NCBI GenBank assembly: GCA_958510825.1
Contig: OY294048.1
Coordinates: 11,425,589 to 11,489,588, forward strand
Origin: Brachypterus glaber
Lineage: Eukaryota; Arthropoda; Insecta; Coleoptera; Kateretidae
Reading direction: 5' to 3'
Length of the DNA stretch: 64,000 nt
Below, piece by piece: positions 32,470 to 42,160 of the stretch. The position numbers and the translations under genes were made by a program. Position 1 is the stretch's first letter; the number at the start of each line of letters is the position of its first letter. Below the pieces are notes generated by a model. That model searched no databases. It was not told the DNA's origin and saw only the letters and a program-made list of their open reading frames with translations.

Positions 32470-33642
32470 ATACAGGGTGTATTTGAAATAGCGTAGGAAA
32501 TTTTTACAGGTGATTCTACATGATAAAATATGACAAAAAGTTCCTATAAACATATGTCTAAAAATGCGTCATAAGGGAGCTACGCCTCTTTGAAATTGGC
32601 TAAAAAAATCGGTTTTTATTTAATAACTCAGGAACCCTTTGAGATATATTAACGAGGTTTTGCACGTGAATTAATGATAATAAGGTCTATCTTTGTATGT
32701 CATTTTCACGTACTTATTTAAACCAGGGGTGTGCGAAACGGGGGGGCCTTATCAGTTTTTTGTCCCAAAATTTTTTCTGTGTAACTTTTTTGCAATTTTA
32801 ATTTTGAAATATGATTCCTTAGGTCAAAATACATAAAAAAAGGTACTCTTGTTGTAATACTGTGGGATTAACCGTTTTCGAGAAAAGTTCATTTGAAGGT
32901 GAAATTTCACGGTTCGAGCACGAAAAATTAAATACTAAAATGTCGAAAACCAAAATTTTAATGATGCAATGTTATTCTACATCAAAAACTAAGAAAAAAA
33001 GTTTCCATACATGTAGGTCAAAAAAACGCTTTTAAAGCTACCATAGCTCTTTAAAAATGGTGCATATTTAGGAGACCATAGCTCCATTAGGATTGATTTT
33101 TGGAAGTACCTGTATATTATTTTTTAATGTACATTCGCCCTGCATCGTTAAAATTTTGGTTTTCAACATTTTAGTATTTAATTTTTCGTCTTCGAACCGT
33201 GGAATTTTACCTTCAAATGAATTTTTCTCGAAAACGGTTAATTCTACAGTATTACAACAAGAGTACTTTTTTTATATGTATTTTGACCTGAGGAATCATA
33301 TTTCAAAAATAAAATTGCAAAAAAGTTACACAGAAAAAAGTTTGGGACAAAAAACTGATAAGCCCCCCCCCGTTTCGCACATCCCTGGTTGAAATAAGTA
33401 CATGAAAATAACACATAAAAACGGGCCTTGGTAGGATTAGTTGACGTGCAAAACCTCGTTGATATATTTCAAAGGGTTCCTGAGTTATTAAAAAAAAAAC
33501 GATTTTTTTAGCCACTTTCAAAGGGGCGTAGCTCCCATATGACGCATTTTTAGACATATATTTATAGGAACTTTTTGTCATATTTTATCATGTAGAATCA
33601 CCTGTTAAAATTCCCTACGCTATTTCAAATACACCGTGTATA
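32470..33642 (+). mobile_element. FB-A foldback element, copy 2
   Basis: Tips TACAGGGTGTATTTGAAATA and TATTTCAAATACACCGTGTA. Same arms as 3631-4812 with the central loop inverted relative to it. The ORFs at 33093-33392 (plus) and 33303-33581 (minus) are arm readings also found in the other copies. Confidence 0.85.
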
Positions 33643-33865
33643 ATAAATTTTATAAAAAGTTCATAAATACGATAACATTTTATTTAAAATCCTTTCAAAT
33701 AAATGTTTTCATAAAAATAATAGCCTCAAAGAAATATGAATTTATGTTAATACAGGATCCTTCATACTGTAAACACACGTAACTTAAAACATTTTTTTTC
33801 GATTCTATCTAAAAGCGCCACATTTTGAATAATAAATCTGTACGAAAAGTTAAATTTTTCGTACC

Positions 33866-34106
33866 ATACACTGTAAAAATTAAACTGAATATTCAGTTAA
33901 AAATGGACAGGAAATCAGAAGTTATTATACTAAACAATTGTACTTTAATTTTTGTTAAAACACGCAACATTTCATGTCCGTCCTTAAATATTAAAGTACG
34001 TGACTTTAGAACTATATTGTTTTTAACAAAAATTAAAGTACAATTGTATAGCTTCCGATTGCCTATCCAATTGTAACTGAATATTCAGTATACTTTTTAC
34101 AGTGTA
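33866..34106. mobile_element. MITE-L, complete copy (TACACTGTAAAAA ends)
   Basis: Ends TACACTGTAAAAATTAAACT and TATACTTTTTACAGTGTA, with AACTGAATATTCAG inside both ends. 241 bp and non-coding. The tip sequence is shared with the element at 56177-57023. Confidence 0.8.
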
Positions 34107-35190
34107 CTATTAAAACTGTTGACATTTTAACTCACAGCTCTTTGTTTTACAAAAGTACAAATTTTGTTATTAAGATAAAAAAGTAACAGACAACAACTGT
34201 TTTTATAGAACCCTGTCGAGTTGGGTATTATATGAAAGTTTTTTCTTACATCTTAAAAATAAGTTAAAAAAAAATATAAAAAAAATTACTGAAATTTCCA
34301 TAGTGTAATTTTTTATATGTCCCCTAGAGCAGAGCTCTTTCTACTTAAGAAACTAGGATAGTTAAAATTATGAACAAAAAACAATATGTATAAAACATAA
34401 TAAAGAAAAGCTCAAATAAATTTTTACAAAAAATATCATAAGCATTTTTGAGCTACGACTAGACCTCTTGGAGATACAAGCACGAAAAATAAAAACTTCT
34501 TTATAATACAAGGGTTGAATTTTATAATTGAGTAGGGTTTCAGAAGCCGAGGGCCTCTAGCCCGAGGGTAATAAACCTACGTAATTAAAATATAACTTTT
34601 CGCCCGTGTTTTGATTTTTTTATCTGATTTTTACTAATTATAATATATTATTAAAACATGTTTAATTCTAAATTTCAAAAAGTATTTCTTTTTACTCTTA
34701 CTTACTTACCAAGTTATCTATGACAAACTGCTATCCAATCAAATTGCTAAAAAACAATTGATTCGTTTCTTCTGTCTGCGGTTTCACTTTTAAATTAGCT
34801 TAGTGTTTCAATTAATTTGTGTTAAAGTGTGTTTGTTATGAAAATATTAATACTTCTGAAACCATTTTATAATTATATTTAAATATTATAAATTAAAATT
34901 AAAATGTTGTGTTTGTGATGTATTTTAGTGGATGAATCAGGTTAACCATATGTTTTCAGGCTATGTTATAGAAGAAATTTTTATTTATATAAAATAATTA
35001 TAATACTTGCATCTGGTCTAAAAGAACATATAGTTCAAGACCATAAGTGAACAAAAGGTCATATTTCTTTGTAAATATTACAGTAAAAGTAACTTATTTA
35101 AAAAAAGTTTTAAGATAACAAGTTTTAGTTAGAAGGCCAAAAAAACGTTTTGGCCCTAGGAACACAAAGTTCAACTTTTGCCCGCAAAAC
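34107..35190. other. unassigned sequence
   Basis: A hairpin-like GCCGAGGGCCTCTAGCCCGAGGG at 34549-34571 (apex-motif words) is the only structure noted. No gene. Confidence 0.4.
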
Positions 35191-35194
35191 ATAT

Positions 35195-35255
35195 TTCAAG
35201 TTAGGTACGGAACCCTCAGTGTGCGAGTCTATTCGCACTTGACCAATTATATTTT
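35195..35255. repeat. GGTACGGAACCCTCAGTG hairpin repeat
   Basis: GGTACGGAACCCTCAGTGTG, then CGAGTCTATTCGCACTTGACC, contains the hairpin GTGCGAGT..ATTCGCAC. I recall almost this wording as an abundant repeat in moths and butterflies; that is memory, not a search. Confidence 0.5.
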
Positions 35256-35537
35256 AAAAAAGTTATGAAATAAAAAAAGGGTTAAAGAAACTCCAAATCT
35301 TCCTTCAACCCACTGTGAATATTTAAGGCGATTATTTAATATAATCTTGAAAGTTTTATTTTACATTTAGAGTTAGGTTGTTTTGTAAGAAAAAATACGA
35401 TAAATTTACGATTATTGAATCTGGTAAGGGGTTTTATTTGATTTATTTTTATTAAAGAGACGTAAATAGGGGCTATATGTCTTTAAGGATGTCACACTGG
35501 TAAAAATTATTTCTTGACTTTAAATTTTAATAAAAAT

Positions 35538-35712
35538 TATATTGCTCTACAAAAAAAGGTTTTTTTTTATTTACAGGGAAGCTTTTAGTTGCTTCTGGCT
35601 ATATTTGATGCGCTAATTTCGGAACCTTTTTCCGTTTTTCTCGATCAGCTCGTTTTTTTTTTAGATATAGCGCACAGTGGTTATTTTGCCTCTAGTTGTA
35701 GTTAAAAAACAT
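35538..35712. mobile_element. FB-B foldback, copy 3, left arm
   Basis: ATTGCTCTACAAAAAAAGG, GTTGCTTCTGGCTATATTTG, TAGCGCACAGTGG. The arm stops where the LINE tail starts. Confidence 0.75.
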
Positions 35713-35715
35713 AAT

Positions 35716-35750
<35 letters not shown>

Positions 35751-35938
35751 CGGGATACCCCCTTTTTTAAATATTACAAAAATGTTTTCACATTAAATAT
35801 GTTAAAATAAATTAATAATTAATAATAATTAAGTTAGAAATATATGAAATAATTATTAAATACATAAAAATCAGATTACATAATAGAATGTAGGAAAATA
35901 AAATAAAATACATATCTTCTAACGGGGAGTGACTGAAA

Positions 35939-38782
35939 CTATTGAATGACTAGCTCAGTACGTTTTAACCTATATTTCAACTGACCTAATGATATTCCAG
36001 TTATATTAACCATCGGATTTAAATTTGATAGTCGCATCATTCTGTTCAATGGGCTATGGTATGTATAATTGGAGTTATGAAAACCTATATAAAATAAAAA
36101 ATTTGTTCGCGTCCTGTAATTTGTGTTAAAATTGATTTTAGCCAAAATAGTGGGACATTCTAGTTTTCCAGACAGTACTGAGTTAAGAATGCAAAGATCA
36201 GATTTATAACGACGCTGAAGTAGAGTGTCAACCTTTATCCGATCGTTAATAGCTGCATAGTTATAAACAAAGTTTTCTCTTGTTATACCAAGTCTATATC
36301 CTGCAATCCTCATAAAGCGACGTTGGACAGATTCTATTAAATTGATATTGATTTGGTAGCATGGTGACCATATTACTGCTGCGTATTCAAGGTTAGGTCT
36401 TACTATAGTGCAGTAAAGGTGTTTATAGGTCTCAACTGTGAATTCACCACTCATTCTTGTAACATAGCCTAGAATTTGTAGGGTTTTCATGACACAACCC
36501 CGTATGTGACTGTTGAAGTTTAACTGTTTGTCGAAGACAACTCCTAAATCTTTAATTTCTTCAACTATTTGTAGTTGGGTACCATTCATTTCATAATAGC
36601 TTTCTAAAGGTCTTAAGATTCTATGAAACGTAATTGAGTAGCATTTACTTATGTTTAAGGTCATACCATGTTTTTTAAACCAAATAATTAAATTATCCAT
36701 GTCACACTGAACAAGATACTGATCACAGATTGACCGCACCATCTTATATAACTTTAGGTCATCTGCAAACAGTAGTATTTCACAATATTTTATTACCAAA
36801 ACAATATCGTTTATAAATAAAAGAAAAAGGAGAGGTCCAATATGTGAGCCCTGAGATACTCCAGAGGTTACAAGTATACAAAAGGAAACAAAGTTTTTTA
36901 TTTTCACTTGTTGTGTTCGGTCGGATAAAAAACTGACAATCCACTTCAGTAGCATACCATAAATACCTAATGCTTCCAGCTTTTTAAATAGAAATTTGTG
37001 AGGAACAGTGTCAAAAGCCTTTTGTACATCTGCATAAATGGAATCTACTTGGTATCCTAGTTCAAAAGCATTAAGTATATAATCCTGATAGAGTAGCAAA
37101 TTAGTCACTGTGGATTTTCCCTCGCAAAATCCGTGTTGAGCAGTGTTGATAATATTTTTAGTCGCCCACGTTAATTCTGCTGTAACCAAGCTATCCAATA
37201 TCTTTGGCACAGCAGATTGTTTACATACCCCGCGATAATTTGAGATATTTTCTTTATTACCTGATTTGAAAATTGGCGTAATGTAGCATGATTTCCACAT
37301 TTTTGGGAAAACTCCCGTGCTCAAAGATAAATTAAACAACTTGGTTAAGATCTCCACAATTACATCTTTACACCCTATCAGTATTGAATTAGGTATTCCG
37401 TCAGGTCCGCATGAATTAGTGGGTTTTAGTTTATTTATAGCTCCTAAAACATCACAAGAACTGAAAGACATTTGGTTTATTTGAACGGTATTATCAAATT
37501 TGTATTCCTGAGGTGGGTCAGAAGGGTTATCTGTATAAACTGAGGAAAAGAACTCAGCAAACAAGTTTACTGTATCTTTTCCGTTTGAACTAATCTTATC
37601 ATTAAAATACATTGTGTTTGGACATTCAAATCCCTGGTTTTTTGTGCTAGCATATTTCCAAAACTCGTTGGCATTAGAGTTGATTTTCTCCTCAATATTA
37701 TGTAGGTAATTCTTAAAAGTTTGATTGGTTAGTTCTATGCACTCTGAGCGCAATCTGTGAAAGATTAAATAATCGTTATCTGAATTAGTTTGTTTATATT
37801 TTTTGTGGGCAGCTTTCTTTTTAAAAATTAATTGCTTTAAAGGAAGTGTATACCAGGAAGGAAATTCAGTGCTTTTGAATCTGGCCATAGGGACATATAA
37901 TGATAATGCCTCATACATTTTGTTATAAAATTGTTGGACAGCTATATTAATATCATATTTGTCCAGAAAATTCCAATCAACACCAGTCAAAAAATCACAC
38001 ATACCAATCATATTAGCCTTTTTAAAATCATAGGAAAAGTCATCGTATAACATTGACTCAGAGGTGTCTGATTGTAAATCGAATGTATATCCTATGTGGT
38101 GATGAGTATTTTCTATTAATAGATCAACTGCACGATGCACTTCTATAGTATTAACATTAGAGAATAACAAATCGAGAAAAACATTTCTATCATTAGGTAT
38201 GTTAATATGTTGGTACAAATTTAAAAATGAGAATCTATTAGAAACTGGTATTGCTATGGAATTTCCTGGACAAGTAGGTACAGCGCTAAAATCCTCATTT
38301 TGCCAACGAGCTTCAGGCAAATTGTAATCACCCAAGAGTATCAATTTATGTTCCTTAACAGATTCCATTATATGTTCCACTGTATCACAATGAGATTCGT
38401 ACAAGTTTAAATATTGATCTTGGGTTATTCCATGTATACAAGACTTTGGTGGTATGTATAAGCAGCCAACTATGTAATTATTAGATAAAGTTTTGATCTG
38501 CACATAAATGTCATCTATATTTTCCAAGTTTGTATGTATCTTGATTAATTTAGACTGAACACTTTTATGCACTGCTATTAGTACGCCTCCACCACGAGTT
38601 TTGGTTTCAGATTTTCTATCACACCTATACACATTATAATTCTTCATGTTGACTTCAGCATCGCGGTAACTACTTGTTAACCAGGTTTCGGTTATAACAA
38701 CTATATGATAATTTGAATTTATGACTCTATTTTTAAAATCGTTTAGTCTAGTTCTTAAACTTCCCGCATTATGGTAGTACAC
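35939..38782 (-). CDS. LINE ORF2: endonuclease and reverse transcriptase
   Basis: About 947 residues, intact. The N-terminal APE-type endonuclease (about 1-230) shows VVITETWL (catalytic Glu), GGGVLIAV and LILLGDYNLP (Asp/Asn). The RT domain (about 440-720) shows NSCGPDGIPNS, ITPIFKSGNKENISNYRGV, motif A YADVQKAFDTVPH, motif B SGVSQGSHIGPLLFLLF and motif C LLFADDLKLYK. About 200 residues of C-terminal domain follow. No RNase H motif is seen. The protein nicks target DNA and copies the element RNA at the nick. There is no ATG near the start: the first in-frame start-like codon is GTG at 38782, and the frame runs open back across the end of ORF1. Expression by -1 frameshifting or coupled reinitiation is therefore likely. 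Confidence 0.93.
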   Translation of the reverse strand: MYYHNAGSLRTRLNDFKNRVINSNYHIVVITETWLTSSYRDAEVNMKNYNVYRCDRKSETKTRGGGVLIAVHKSVQSKLIKIHTNLENIDDIYVQIKTLSNNYIVGCLYIPPKSCIHGITQDQYLNLYESHCDTVEHIMESVKEHKLILLGDYNLPEARWQNEDFSAVPTCPGNSIAIPVSNRFSFLNLYQHINIPNDRNVFLDLLFSNVNTIEVHRAVDLLIENTHHHIGYTFDLQSDTSESMLYDDFSYDFKKANMIGMCDFLTGVDWNFLDKYDINIAVQQFYNKMYEALSLYVPMARFKSTEFPSWYTLPLKQLIFKKKAAHKKYKQTNSDNDYLIFHRLRSECIELTNQTFKNYLHNIEEKINSNANEFWKYASTKNQGFECPNTMYFNDKISSNGKDTVNLFAEFFSSVYTDNPSDPPQEYKFDNTVQINQMSFSSCDVLGAINKLKPTNSCGPDGIPNSILIGCKDVIVEILTKLFNLSLSTGVFPKMWKSCYITPIFKSGNKENISNYRGVCKQSAVPKILDSLVTAELTWATKNIINTAQHGFCEGKSTVTNLLLYQDYILNAFELGYQVDSIYADVQKAFDTVPHKFLFKKLEALGIYGMLLKWIVSFLSDRTQQVKIKNFVSFCILVTSGVSQGSHIGPLLFLLFINDIVLVIKYCEILLFADDLKLYKMVRSICDQYLVQCDMDNLIIWFKKHGMTLNISKCYSITFHRILRPLESYYEMNGTQLQIVEEIKDLGVVFDKQLNFNSHIRGCVMKTLQILGYVTRMSGEFTVETYKHLYCTIVRPNLEYAAVIWSPCYQININLIESVQRRFMRIAGYRLGITRENFVYNYAAINDRIKVDTLLQRRYKSDLCILNSVLSGKLECPTILAKINFNTNYRTRTNFLFYIGFHNSNYTYHSPLNRMMRLSNLNPMVNITGISLGQLKYRLKRTELVIQ

Positions 38783-38802
38783 TGATAGTTGTTCCTTGGT
38801 AT

Positions 38803-39711
38803 TTAGTTTTTTGTTGGCACAGATGTTGGTATTATAGTGGGAATATTATTTATGTACTTTATTGTGAGTTTTTCACCATTGTTTTCCCGCTTTAATATTT
38901 CGTCCCTCATATTCTTTATTGATTCTCTTTGTAGAGGAGTCAAATCCGCTGAGAAGGTATATTTAGGGTTATCTAATTTCTTCTTTGATTTTAATGCCAG
39001 AAGTGCCGAAGCCTGACTTGAAAAAATAACCTTAACGGGTCTCTTCTTATTACCAGTCTGCTTTCCGATCCGTGTAACCTTTATTATATCGTGATCCAGG
39101 TTTAATTTTCGTAGATCATTAGATACTTCTTCTTTATCATGTTGAATCCTGTTATTCAGAATTTTAGATGTTGATTCTGGTATATTGTAAAATATAATAT
39201 TTTTGCTACGAATGGTGCGGTCGTTTACTTCGTTGATTATTTTTTCAGAGTTATTTTGGCAATCTTTCTTAAGTTCCACCATTTCTGCTTTTAAAGATAA
39301 ATTTTCTTTTTGCAAATCTTTAAACTGTTTCTTTTGCACTTCTAATTCATGAAGTACATCTTTGATTGATAGTTCTAATTTAGAAAAATTTTCTGTACAA
39401 AATTTCTCAATTTCAGATTTAAATGTATTCAGCTCTTTTCTTAAAACTGATATCAAACTGCTTGATGAGTTATCCATCAATTCTTCGCTAACTGAAAAGC
39501 TTCTTCTACTAGTCGAGGAAGCATTAGATGAAGAACAAAAAGCACAAACCCAACGCGGAGCATTAGGTTTCTTTAAATCGGCCGTATATTGCTTTACTTC
39601 ATCGATTGTAAGGTTTGCACAATCGCGATGCCAGTGTTTATTACACTTCGAGCAAATGGTGTGATATGCATTTGTGCCGATTTTTTTAAAACATTGCACA
39701 CAAGATGTCAT
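38803..39711 (-). CDS. LINE ORF1: PHD-like finger, coiled coil, RNA-binding domain
   Basis: 302 residues from ATG 39711 to TAA 38803. Residues 4-59 hold a C4-H-C3 zinc pattern (Cys4, Cys7, Cys20, Cys23, His28, Cys31, Cys56, Cys59), like a PHD finger. Residues about 75-165 are rich in Leu, Glu and Lys heptads, consistent with a coiled coil for trimerisation. Residues about 167-265 begin RSKNIIFYNIPES and contain TRIGK..KKRPVKVIF, resembling the RRM-like domain of L1-type ORF1 proteins. It would coat the element RNA and act as a chaperone. The last codons are ACA AAA AAC TAA. Confidence 0.88.
   Translation of the reverse strand: MTSCVQCFKKIGTNAYHTICSKCNKHWHRDCANLTIDEVKQYTADLKKPNAPRWVCAFCSSSNASSTSRRSFSVSEELMDNSSSSLISVLRKELNTFKSEIEKFCTENFSKLELSIKDVLHELEVQKKQFKDLQKENLSLKAEMVELKKDCQNNSEKIINEVNDRTIRSKNIIFYNIPESTSKILNNRIQHDKEEVSNDLRKLNLDHDIIKVTRIGKQTGNKKRPVKVIFSSQASALLALKSKKKLDNPKYTFSADLTPLQRESIKNMRDEILKRENNGEKLTIKYINNIPTIIPTSVPTKN
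38806..38812 (-). promoter_or_regulatory. putative -1 ribosomal frameshift heptamer A AAA AAC
   Basis: The last two sense codons of ORF1 with the preceding base form A AAA AAC, the X XXY YYZ type, directly before the TAA. Slipping back one base continues CTA AAT ACC AAG and enters ORF2 without a stop. No downstream pseudoknot was worked out. Confidence 0.6.
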
Positions 39712-39988
39712 CTTAAATTTTTCTTAAAGATGTTGAAAAAATTGAGATCCGGCAACAATGTAAACTAACATAAACAGTGGGCCTTCTTATCGGTGAATAA
39801 AAAAGAATCAAAACAAACTTAAAACGATTTTAAACAGGTGGTACCAAGCATCCAGTAGGACGTTCGAGTTTAATATATTGTGTCTGCACTAAAAAGTTAT
39901 TGTTTTCGTGGTATTATATAAGAAAATTCACTAATAATTTCACAAAGATTAAGCACTGTTGCCAGGTTAAATTGACTTTTTATGTAGG

Positions 39989-40322
39989 TATTTAGGTCTA
40001 ATTAATCTCCGTTACTGCATATAATCTAAAAGTTTCATGAAAATATAGCGAAGAAATACGAATGTAATTTTTTGAATTTAGAAGCCTATAAAAAACAAAC
40101 GAATAAAGATACCTATTTGAAATCCGCTTTTTCGCTTAGAGCTCTATTAATCGAGAACCATCCACCGCAAAGAAAAATTAATTTAACCTTAATTATTTTT
40201 TTTTTACTACAACTACAAGCAAAAAAATCACTGTGCGTTATATCTCAAATTAACGATCTGATCCGAGAAAAACGAAAAAAAGTTCCGAAATCAGCGCATC
40301 AAATATAGCCAGATGCAACTAA
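39989..40322. mobile_element. FB-B foldback, copy 3, right arm
   Basis: TTAGGTCTAATTAATC, then AAACAAACGAATAAAGATAC, ATCCGCTTTTTCGCTTAGAG and ATCAAATATAGCCAGATGC are the inverted counterpart of the left FB-B arm. The ORF at 40072-40308 is incidental. Confidence 0.7.
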
Positions 40323-40363
40323 AATGGTGTCCTCAAATTTTTGAGTGTTGAGCAGATAATTAT

Positions 40364-40950
40364 CAATATGTTAATCAAGAGTTGTTTGCGGTACGATTGA
40401 GATATTTACCCACGAGAAAAATTGACCCACTGAGCCCTGATGGGCCTCGTGTCTAATATAACTTAAGTCACGAGTACCATACATTTTTTTATCCAACGTA
40501 CATTCTTCTAAAAATATACAGGGTGAGTGAGAAACAATGAACCAAACTTAAAGAGTGTATTGTAAAGAAAAATAAAAAGTTCATATACCGGGTGTCCCAA
40601 ATTTTACTTCCTGGACAATATCTCTTATTTTAAAAGATAGTGATTTAATTAAAAAAACATAATGTCTTTAAAGATGTCACATGGCTAAAAATAATTTCTT
40701 GTCTCTAGAAATTTTTTTTATTAATGAAAATTATCAATATGTTAATCTATAGTTGTACCGCAAACAAGCGAGATATTGATTTTTAAGTGTGTAATATAAC
40801 TTAACTCACGGGTACCATACAATGTTTTATACATTGTCTGTACATTCTTCTAAAAATATACAGGTTGAGACGAAAATAATGAACCCAACTCAAGAAGCGT
40901 ATTGCGCAAATAAAAATAATTTTAAAAAACTCATATTTTTATTTCTTTTT
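40364..40950. repeat. two ~215-bp direct repeats, one carrying a hairpin
   Basis: TTATCAATATGTTAATC at about 40367 and 40737 starts two colinear copies ending near 40590 and 40950, each with ACATTCTTCTAAAAATATAC. The first has CCACGAGAAAAATTGACCCA plus apex CTGAGCCCTGATGGGCCTCG (40412-40452); the second lacks it. A TATACCGGGTGTCCCAA tip occurs at 40586. Confidence 0.65.
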
Positions 40951-41424
40951 TTTAATATTTTAAATGACGGGGCGGACCCTAATTTCTTGTTTTGACCTAA
41001 AATTTAGCAAATAATTTGGTATATGGTATTTTTTACGATATTTCCAAGAAATCGCCTTTTTTTAAATGCCCTATTGTTTATACCCGTTTTTAGGTACATT
41101 AAATAGAAAAACTAAATGGTTTACCTCATAAAGTTTAAGAAACAAAAGTAAATAAATAACGATTAAGTATTTGGTATGTTTTTACAATCTATCTATTTGA
41201 GTTTATTCTCTTGTGTGGTGTTTTTTCTTCCGTTACAAAAAGTAATGGACATATATCTTGCAGCTTTTAGCCCAGAAACATTTAATATCCAACACTTGTG
41301 AGACTATAGACCAGGAGACGGGTCGAAATTTCCTATTAAAATATACGGGTTCAGTGGCATCCATATTTAAAAGTTTACAAAATTTTTACTGGATGACACT
41401 ACTCGCAGGCTGACTCCGTGTACT

Positions 41425-41607
41425 ATATCGGGTGTTTTTCAAAGGTGGCTCGCCCCTATAACTTGTTTATTCTTAGAGATAAAAGAATAAAATTTGGTGT
41501 CTATTAGACCATATTTGGAATTATATCATATATTATATTTTTTTGTCACTTCCGGTTTAGCCAAAAACGACACCTACTTTTGATTTTTAAATGGAACACC
41601 CTGTATA
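41425..41607. mobile_element. short TIR element, TACAGGGTG-tip superfamily (copy 2)
   Basis: Starts TATATCGGGTGTTTTTCAAA and ends ATGGAACACCCTGTATAT. Same organisation as 638-823, with CACTTCCGGTTTAGCC in the right half. Confidence 0.65.
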
Positions 41608-41999
41608 TTTTTACATATTTGGAATCAAAAATAAAAAGTAAAAGTCGTTTCTGGATATTTTGGAAGTGAAAATAAAACACGTTAGGTCATACCACAAAAT
41701 ATTCTTTTTATAAAATGTAATGACAGTTTTTATAGGTTGACTTTTATGAACAAGACTAGCGTAGTACCGCGCTAGTACTGGAGTAAGTGACAACTATTGA
41801 CAGAACCATAATTTGCAATTTAAAAATGAACAAAAAAGGTTTTAGTTTAGCAATTGAGAATGTAATTAAGTTAACCAAATTAAAGAATATGCCTGTAAAA
41901 ATATTAAGATAAGTAATAAAACAATTTATATCATTTTGCAATGAGAAAAAAACATAAAAGTTGGTTTGACATATTATAAATCTTTAAAAATAATCATCC

Positions 42000-42160
42000 G
42001 AATTACACACGATTCTTTGAATTATCGGAAAAAATTCACAGTTTACATTCAAATTTGCTGTCAAAGGAAATAATTACTCCAGGTGCATCGCCCCCGGTCG
42101 TAATTATTTCCAGATAGCAAATTTTCATGAAAATAGCGAATTTTTCCCGCATAATTCTCA
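42000..42160. repeat. imperfect hairpin, CAGGTGCATCGCCCCCGG apex
   Basis: CGGAAAAAATTCAC, AAATTTGCTGTCAAAGGAAATAATTAC and the inverted GTAATTATTTCCAGATAGCAAATTT, GAATTTTTCCCG surround the apex at about 42083-42105. Confidence 0.6.

Larger units (their letters stand above)
35713..39988 (-). mobile_element. apparently full-length LINE (CR1/jockey-like)
   Basis: A 4.28-kb non-LTR element on the minus strand. The parts are a 5' UTR of about 280 bp (39712-39988), ORF1 (39711-38803), ORF2 (38782-35939), a 3' UTR of about 190 bp ending in the small hairpin GGGGGTATCCCG, and a (TAAA)n tail (35713-35750). It interrupts an FB-B foldback: the host text AAAAAACATAAT on one side resumes as TTAGGTCTAATTAAT on the other, as in the uninterrupted copy at 25 kb. 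Both ORFs are open throughout, so it may be young. The 5' end is set from the host sequence and may be off by several bases. It lies in the same orientation as the dpr exon. Confidence 0.88.

Noticed and set aside
39362..39664. 100-codon plus-strand ORF
   Set aside because: Antisense shadow of LINE ORF1.
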